A stretch of 12,781 bases of DNA from Planctomycetaceae bacterium UBA6172 (GTDB taxonomy: Bacteria > Planctomycetota > Planctomycetia > Pirellulales > Pirellulaceae). A model generated the notes under the pieces. The model had not been told where the DNA came from. It ran no database searches and saw only the letters and a list, made by a program, of their open reading frames with translations. Shown here in pieces: positions 7,557 through 12,781 of the stretch (positions are counted from its first letter, which is position 1; the number at the start of each line of letters is the position of its first letter). The stretch is taken from NCBI GenBank assembly GCA_002422955.1, contig DITY01000177.1:1-12781 (forward strand). The letters run 5' to 3'. Both the position numbers and the translations under genes were made by a program.

Positions 7557-10475
7557 ATGACCACCGCTGTCGCGTCCAAGTCGTCGAACGCGCCCGAGCG
7601 TGGGGAAGCTCGGGATTCGCATTCCGGCAAGACGCGGGAGTCACGCAAGGGCCAACCGCGAGAACAGCGTGGGAATCGCGCTGCCGAGGTCGAGGCGACT
7701 CAGCAGCGTGATCTGCGTCGCGACATCTTCGGGCTGGCGATGGTCGCCGCGACGGTGATGCTGCTCGTCTCCTTGGTCACCCGCGACCCCAGCGACCCGA
7801 TCACGACCCCGGCCTGGCCGCTGCGTCTGCTGTATACCCCGGACGTGACCCATTATCCGCTCAACGACACCGTGACCAACGCCTGTGGTTATTGGGGAGC
7901 GTATTTCTCCTCGATGTGGATCGACGCGATCGGGATCAGCGTGTTGGTGGTGATCATCGCGGGTGGGATGGTGGCATTCGCGATCCTGGGAGGCGGCCGG
8001 ATCAATGCCCCGGTGCTGCGATCGTTGGGGGCGACCGTGATGGTCTTGGCGCTGTCGACCGCCGCCTGCCTGGCGCCGATCCGGCCAGACGGATTTCCGG
8101 CGGTCGGGGCCGGCGGCTACTTGGGGGCGATGGGGAGCATCTTCCTGCAGGAACATTTCGCCCTCCCCGGCGCCTGGATCCTGACGCTGACGGTGCTGAT
8201 CATCGGCATGTTGCTGACCACCGACTACGCACTCTGGTACGCCGGGGCGAAGGTGATCGAGTGCGGCGCGATCGTTTCTCGGAAGGGCTTCGAATCGGTG
8301 AACGAAGCGCTGCCGTTGCGGCGGGGCAAACACGATCGCGTGCTGACCGATCTGGATGAGCCGATCCTGATCGTCGACGGCGCTGGCCATTCCGCCCCGG
8401 TCGACCCGCTAATAACCGGGGACACCGGATTCGTCGGCCAACGCGAGCCGCGCACGCCCCACGGCCAAGAGCCGACCATCAAGCTCGGCCGGCGGGGCAA
8501 GACGGCGGCCGTGGCGGACGCGGTCGAGACCGCGGCCACCGAACCGGCCAGCATCGCGCTCGATGCCGAGACAGCCGCCAATTTGGCTGCCAGCGCCGCG
8601 CTGCCAGGGACCGGCAAAGGGGTCAGCAAGCCGTTGGGTCTGCTCCCGCCAACCCCGGCAACGACGCAGCGGCCATCCTCCTCGGCTGACGGAGACGATG
8701 AAGAAGACGAAGACGCCAGCGACGCGGCGGACCGACTGTTGCTCGAGACCGAAATCGAAATCGAGGGACAGCAGGTGTCGGTCCGCGGCGACGAGCCTCA
8801 CGTCGCCCCCGAGCCGAAGATCCGCGCGCCGAAGAAGCGGGATGAGTTGCAAGCGGTCATGGATGCCGTCAACGAAGACCTGCCCGCGGGCGTGGAGGAG
8901 TATCGTTTGCCGAGTGTCGAATTGCTCGACGAAGCGGACGACATTTGCTACACCGACCAGACCGCCGAAGTTCGCCGCAAGGCGAAGATCCTGGAAGAAA
9001 CGTTCCGCAATTTCGGCTTCAACATCCGCGTCGTCGAGATCGAGACCGGGCCGGTGATCGCGCAGTACGAGGTCGAACTCGAGGCGGGTCTGCGGCTGAG
9101 CAAGATCACCGGCTTGTCGGACGACTTGGCGATCGCGCTCCGCGTCCCCGCCGTGCGGATCGTCGCCCCGATACCCGGTAAAAATACGGTCGGCATCGAA
9201 GTCCCCAACGAGCGTCGACAAGTGGTGACGCTGCGGGAAGTGATCGAAGAGTGCGGCGATTCGACTCGCAAGATGAGCATCCCGGTGTTCCTCGGCAAGG
9301 ACGTTTCCGGCAACCCGCTGACGATCGACTTGGCGAAGATGCCGCACCTGCTGATCGCCGGCCGGACCGGGACGGGGAAGAGCGTCTGCTTGAACGCCAT
9401 CATCACGTCGATCCTGATGACCTGCCGCCCCGAGCAAGTCCGGATGCTGATGATCGACCCCAAGATGGTCGAGCTGTCGGGTTATGGCAGCCTGCCGCAC
9501 CTGATGCACCCGGTCGTTACCGACATGAAGAAGGCCGAAGCGATCCTCGCTTGGGCCGTCGAGAAGATGGAAGAACGTTACGCGTTGCTCGCCAAGGCCG
9601 GCGTGCGGCACATCAACACCTACAACGACCTAGGACGAGAAGAACTGTTCCGTCGGTTGGAGATCGACCCCAGCGACGCGGCGACCGGCGTCCCCGAACA
9701 TCTGCCGTTCATCGTGATCGTCGCCGACGAAATGGCCGACCTGATGATGACCGCCGGCAAGGATGTCGAAACGCACATCATTCGATTAGCGCAAAAGAGC
9801 CGCGCGGTCGGGATTCACCTGATCCTGGCGACGCAAAAGCCGACCGTCGACGTGATCACCGGCCTGATCAAGAGCAACCTGCCGGCGCGACTCTGCTTCC
9901 AAGTCGCCAGCCGCACCGACAGCCGCGTCGTACTGGACGAAAATGGGGCCGACAAACTGCTGGGCAACGGGGACATGCTGTTCCTCTGGCCTGGTACCAG
10001 CACGATGATCCGCGGCCAAGGCACATACCTTTCCGATGACGAGATCAATCGGGTCGTCAACCATTGCAGCACCGGCGAGCAGAACTTCGTCGGCGAATTG
10101 ATGAACCTCAAGGTCGAGCCCGCTGATGGCGAACCGGTCCCGGTGATCGCGGGCGGTCTGAAGAAGCGGGACGAACTCTACGAAAGCGCGATCGAAGTCG
10201 TGATCCGCGAAGGGCGTGGCAGCGTGTCGCTGCTGCAGCGTTGCCTGGGCATCGGCTACGGCCGCGCCGCGAGGCTGATCGACTACATGGCCGAAGACGG
10301 CATCGTCGGCCAATACAACGGCAGCCAAGCCCGCGAAGTCGTGATCTCGATGAGCGATTGGGAACGGATGCAGGGGATCTCCAGTTCCGACGCCGCCGAC
10401 CAGCCGAAATCGCCCCGCGTCCCCGCTGCGGACCAGGACGACGCGGACGATGACGACGACGATTTCGATCGTTGA
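7557..10475 (+). CDS. ftsK: DNA translocase FtsK/SpoIIIE
   Basis: A membrane-anchored, ATP-driven DNA pump that moves chromosome ends through the division site. It is 972 aa from ATG 7557, chosen over TTG 7437 because the upstream 40 codons look non-coding. Four hydrophobic helices lie at about residues 56-75, 119-145, 154-174 and 203-223. A low-complexity, partly acidic linker follows (about 230-440, including DGDDEEDEDASD). The alpha domain begins near 480. The beta motor has Walker A GRTGTGKS at 602-609 (Lys608) and Walker B FIVIVADE with Asp724 and Glu725, then HLILATQKPTVDVITG. The gamma winged helix spans about 873-940 (SLLQRCLGIGYGRAARLID). Oddities: two of the three gamma positions known to read DNA in E. 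coli differ, and the protein ends in an Asp-rich tail. It converges on the GH78-like gene, 90 bp away. Identification is secure. Confidence 0.96.
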   Translation: MTTAVASKSSNAPERGEARDSHSGKTRESRKGQPREQRGNRAAEVEATQQRDLRRDIFGLAMVAATVMLLVSLVTRDPSDPITTPAWPLRLLYTPDVTHYPLNDTVTNACGYWGAYFSSMWIDAIGISVLVVIIAGGMVAFAILGGGRINAPVLRSLGATVMVLALSTAACLAPIRPDGFPAVGAGGYLGAMGSIFLQEHFALPGAWILTLTVLIIGMLLTTDYALWYAGAKVIECGAIVSRKGFESVNEALPLRRGKHDRVLTDLDEPILIVDGAGHSAPVDPLITGDTGFVGQREPRTPHGQEPTIKLGRRGKTAAVADAVETAATEPASIALDAETAANLAASAALPGTGKGVSKPLGLLPPTPATTQRPSSSADGDDEEDEDASDAADRLLLETEIEIEGQQVSVRGDEPHVAPEPKIRAPKKRDELQAVMDAVNEDLPAGVEEYRLPSVELLDEADDICYTDQTAEVRRKAKILEETFRNFGFNIRVVEIETGPVIAQYEVELEAGLRLSKITGLSDDLAIALRVPAVRIVAPIPGKNTVGIEVPNERRQVVTLREVIEECGDSTRKMSIPVFLGKDVSGNPLTIDLAKMPHLLIAGRTGTGKSVCLNAIITSILMTCRPEQVRMLMIDPKMVELSGYGSLPHLMHPVVTDMKKAEAILAWAVEKMEERYALLAKAGVRHINTYNDLGREELFRRLEIDPSDAATGVPEHLPFIVIVADEMADLMMTAGKDVETHIIRLAQKSRAVGIHLILATQKPTVDVITGLIKSNLPARLCFQVASRTDSRVVLDENGADKLLGNGDMLFLWPGTSTMIRGQGTYLSDDEINRVVNHCSTGEQNFVGELMNLKVEPADGEPVPVIAGGLKKRDELYESAIEVVIREGRGSVSLLQRCLGIGYGRAARLIDYMAEDGIVGQYNGSQAREVVISMSDWERMQGISSSDAADQPKSPRVPAADQDDADDDDDDFDR

Positions 10476-10565
10476 TATCGCGTCGGTCCCCGGGCTGACT
10501 CGCCCAATCGGCACCTGAAGCCGTTTGGCTGTCAAACACCGCTTGGCTGTTGCCACACCTTTGGG
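10476..10565. other. 90-bp spacer between convergent ftsK and GH78-like gene
   Basis: Lies between two stop codons of converging genes. It contains the imperfect repeat described separately and a short possible hairpin at 10523-10537, GTTTG - GCTGT - CAAAC (5-bp stem, 5-nt loop), with no following T-run. That is too weak for a confident intrinsic terminator, though a transcription end is expected here for both genes. Confidence 0.5.
10521..10550. repeat. Imperfect 12-bp direct repeat in the convergent spacer
   Basis: ccgtttggctgt at 10521-10532 and ccgcttggctgt at 10539-10550 match at 11 of 12 bases with an 18-bp period. The similarity continues weakly (acac at the end of each unit). Both copies lie entirely in the non-coding spacer. 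It could be chance, or a remnant of a small tandem duplication; no function is assigned. Confidence 0.4.
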
Positions 10566-12781
10566 TCAACGGACGGGGAAGCGAAACCGATAGCTCCCGC
10601 TCGAGATCTCGATGGTGGTGCTACCGGCCGATGAACCGCGCAGGCTGATGTCCGTGCTTTCGCCGAGCGGTCGGCCAGTCTCCAGGATTTCGGCCGCTCG
10701 ATCGGTCGGCAAGCGGAGCTCCGCGGTGCAGTTCGCGGGGATGGTGACGCCGAGTTCGGCCATTTCGGCTGACCGCCGCCAAACGACCTGAACCGGCCCT
10801 CGGATTGTCGGCACCGTGGCGTCGAATCGATCGAGCGATCCCGGTTGCGGATCGACGAGGATGCTTCGATACCCCGGCTCGAGCGGTCGAACACCGACCA
10901 ATCGCTTCGGAATCATCGCGGCGGGCGCCGCGCCCCACGCGTGGTTCCAATCTTGGTTCGTCTTGAAAGTCTGATCCCAAGCTTCCATCGTGATCGTCGA
11001 TCCCTTGGCGAGCATGTTGTGCCAACTGCGTTCGGACCGCGATGTCAGGTAGGCCAAGGCATACTCGGATTGGCCGTGTTGATACAAAGCGTCCAGCAAG
11101 TGGTACGCCGCGTAAACGCTCCCCAGGTTGCCACGCCCTTTCACATGCTCGATGACCCCAGGCCGAAAGTCTTGCGGCACGAGTCCGAACAGCAACGGAA
11201 AGAGGTTGGCGTGCAGCGATGAGTGGTCCCGCCCCTCGCCATCGCGGTACAGGCCGGTTTCCGGGTTGAAGAACACTTGCTGATAGCGCTCGCCTACCCG
11301 CTCGGCCCGTTCGGTCCACAGTTTCGCGGCGTCTGGACGCTCAAGTTCGGTCGCGATCTTCGCCATCAGCACCAGGCTGCGGTAGTGGAACGCATTCGCG
11401 ACCGCGTCGACCGGGCCGATCTGGTGCCCATCCCGCTCGCCCGGCGGCCAATCGATGAGCGTCTTGAGCGGCTCGGTGACATTCAGCGATGCCAACAGCG
11501 CGGGCGTCTGCCTCGCTCGTGACGAGTCGATCAAGCCGTCTTCCCGCGCCAAACCGATCAGCGTTTTCTCGGCCAACCGGTCGTAGCAGGCCTCCAGCGA
11601 ACGGGCGTTGCCCGTGTGCAAGTAATCTTCCCAAGCGATCAGCACCGAGTGCGGTTGCCACTCGAGCGGCCAGGTCGAATGTTGCAACAGAAATTCGTGG
11701 CTGTGTCGCGCCAGACTGTATTCGCGGTCGATTCCGTAGTGGCACATTTGGCCGATGAAGGTGTCCGCTTCGTACGGCTTTCGTTCCCGGTCTCCATCGA
11801 CATATATCCCCAGAAAACTCGTCGCCTGAATGCTGTATTTGCAAAATTCCCAAATCGCGTCCAGGTCATCGCGTGAGGACGCGAACTGCGAGGCCTGCTC
11901 ATCCAAGGGGTAGGCGATCCAACGCCGAGAAATCATCTCGGGCCGAAACCCGGGCGGGGGATTCTCGATTTCCGCATAGCGAAATGGCATCACCTGGCCT
12001 CGCGCCCTCGGGACGCTGATGAAGCCTTCTCGCATCCATCCGGGCGGGCTCCAGGTCAGAGCCGGCAGGTGCTCGTTGCGGTCCGGCGTCAGCTCGATGC
12101 GATGGCTTTGAAACCGGACAGACCCGGGGGGGCGTGGTTCGATCCGCGCGGGCGCGGACAGCATCTCACCGAGCTGAATGTCGATCTCGGCCCGAGGGGC
12201 GTCGGTCCAACGAATCACCAAGTTGCCGAACGCCGCTCGGCCAAAATCGAAGAACCAACTGCCGTCGTCACGTCGCACCGCCTCAACTGGGGCTTGCTCG
12301 TGGGCGATCAGCGCATGGCGATTGGCAAAGTCGTTATTGGCCCGGTCGGCAGGGGCTAGCGAATGGGCTGCACTGATGACGTCCGCGGTACGGAAGGTCT
12401 GATATTCCGACCAGGGGCTGGCGATTCCTCCCGCGTCCCATGTCATCACCTTCCAACGATACGAGTTGCCCGCTGACAACGGCGGTCCCGCATACCGCAC
12501 GTCGATCGACTCCGACGAAGTCATCTGGCCGGAATCCCACCGCGGCTCGAGATCGCCTGCCAGCTCAACCACGATTCGCCAGGCGAGTTGTTTGGCACCG
12601 CGCCGTGAATCATCGACGATCCAAGAAAACCCCGGAGTCGCTTGTCGGATCACGGTGTCGGCGGGGCGGGTCAGCAGTTCCACCATCAGCCCCTTGGGCG
12701 GTCCCGGGCTCGTCACCACGGGCGACGCGGCTCGCAGCGATTCTGCCGACGTCGCGGCGATCGCTACCAGGACGGCTACCA
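10566..12781 (-). CDS. Exported GH78-like glycoside hydrolase (alpha-L-rhamnosidase type), 5' end outside window
   Basis: Probably removes terminal alpha-L-rhamnose or a related sugar from a polysaccharide outside the cytoplasm. Residues counted from GTG 12719. Order: an N-terminal beta-sandwich with QLAWRIVVEL and AGNSYRWKVMTWD; a second beta domain with FDFGRAAFGNLVI; an (alpha/alpha)6 catalytic region from about 270; a C-terminal beta-sandwich. DGDRERKPYEAD at 308-319 stands where GH78 has the acidic DERxGWTGD-type motif, and Glu579 (TMEAWD) aligns with the general-base glutamate. NHAWGAAP at 592-599 and VGVRPLEPGYRSI are typical of the family's C-terminal part. The frame stays open from 12719 to the right edge and encodes VAVLVAIAATSA, part of a signal peptide, so the true start is beyond 12781 and GTG 12719 should not be used. 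The family is fairly sure; substrate is inferred. Confidence 0.8.
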   Translation of the reverse strand, partial: VAVLVAIAATSAESLRAASPVVTSPGPPKGLMVELLTRPADTVIRQATPGFSWIVDDSRRGAKQLAWRIVVELAGDLEPRWDSGQMTSSESIDVRYAGPPLSAGNSYRWKVMTWDAGGIASPWSEYQTFRTADVISAAHSLAPADRANNDFANRHALIAHEQAPVEAVRRDDGSWFFDFGRAAFGNLVIRWTDAPRAEIDIQLGEMLSAPARIEPRPPGSVRFQSHRIELTPDRNEHLPALTWSPPGWMREGFISVPRARGQVMPFRYAEIENPPPGFRPEMISRRWIAYPLDEQASQFASSRDDLDAIWEFCKYSIQATSFLGIYVDGDRERKPYEADTFIGQMCHYGIDREYSLARHSHEFLLQHSTWPLEWQPHSVLIAWEDYLHTGNARSLEACYDRLAEKTLIGLAREDGLIDSSRARQTPALLASLNVTEPLKTLIDWPPGERDGHQIGPVDAVANAFHYRSLVLMAKIATELERPDAAKLWTERAERVGERYQQVFFNPETGLYRDGEGRDHSSLHANLFPLLFGLVPQDFRPGVIEHVKGRGNLGSVYAAYHLLDALYQHGQSEYALAYLTSRSERSWHNMLAKGSTITMEAWDQTFKTNQDWNHAWGAAPAAMIPKRLVGVRPLEPGYRSILVDPQPGSLDRFDATVPTIRGPVQVVWRRSAEMAELGVTIPANCTAELRLPTDRAAEILETGRPLGESTDISLRGSSAGSTTIEISSGSYRFRFPVR

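Noticed and set aside
8409..9611. Long minus-strand open frame (400 codons) opposite ftsK
   Set aside because: It lies antisense inside the unmistakable FtsK coding region; the translation is rich in Arg, His, Asp and Gln without any recognisable motif, as expected for a shadow frame in high-G+C DNA.
10523..10537. Intrinsic terminator in the ftsK/GH78-like spacer
   Set aside because: The stem is only five base pairs and no T-run follows on either strand.
1..12781. Defence island, CRISPR array, prophage or transposon
   Set aside because: No spaced repeats, integrase, transposase, phage structural genes or toxin-antitoxin pair were seen on either strand.

Overview
The window comes from a high-G+C bacterium. 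Gene content suits a planctomycete, probably of the Pirellulales type: a secreted PQQ-like beta-propeller protein with a long N-terminal extension, a secreted family-78-type glycosidase, a four-helix FtsK with long acidic linkers, and a large orphan-looking NRPS. This assignment is inferred from gene style; no rRNA or other marker is present.

Layout from left to right. (1) Bases 1-5421, plus strand: the 3' part of a nonribosomal peptide synthetase. It holds one complete terminal module, condensation - adenylation with an embedded methyltransferase - carrier protein - thioesterase. The frame is open to base 1, so the gene probably starts outside the window. (2) 5414-6916, minus strand: an exported PQQ/BamB-like propeller protein, converging on the NRPS with an 8-bp overlap. 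(3) 6915-7337, plus strand: arfB, a GGQ peptidyl-tRNA hydrolase for stalled ribosomes. Its ATG and the ATG of the propeller gene share a CATG tetramer. (4) 7338-7556: a 219-bp non-coding gap. (5) 7557-10475, plus strand: a full-length FtsK/SpoIIIE DNA translocase. (6) 10476-10565: a 90-bp convergent spacer with a small repeat. (7) 10566-12781, minus strand: a family GH78-like (alpha-L-rhamnosidase-type) exported glycosidase. Its 5' end lies beyond the right edge.

The genes do not form one pathway. The NRPS appears to be the last gene of a biosynthetic locus lying to the left: it carries the release domain, and everything after it is housekeeping (arfB, ftsK) or secreted-protein genes with no visible link to peptide synthesis. 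The predicted product is a peptide whose last residue is probably N-methylated and which is released by a type I thioesterase. The main points for a second look are the unusual adenylation pocket residues, the changed DNA-reading residues in the FtsK gamma domain, the non-canonical acidic motif of the GH78-like enzyme, and the tight gene junctions. I saw no CRISPR array, tRNA, rRNA, insertion sequence or clearly novel system.
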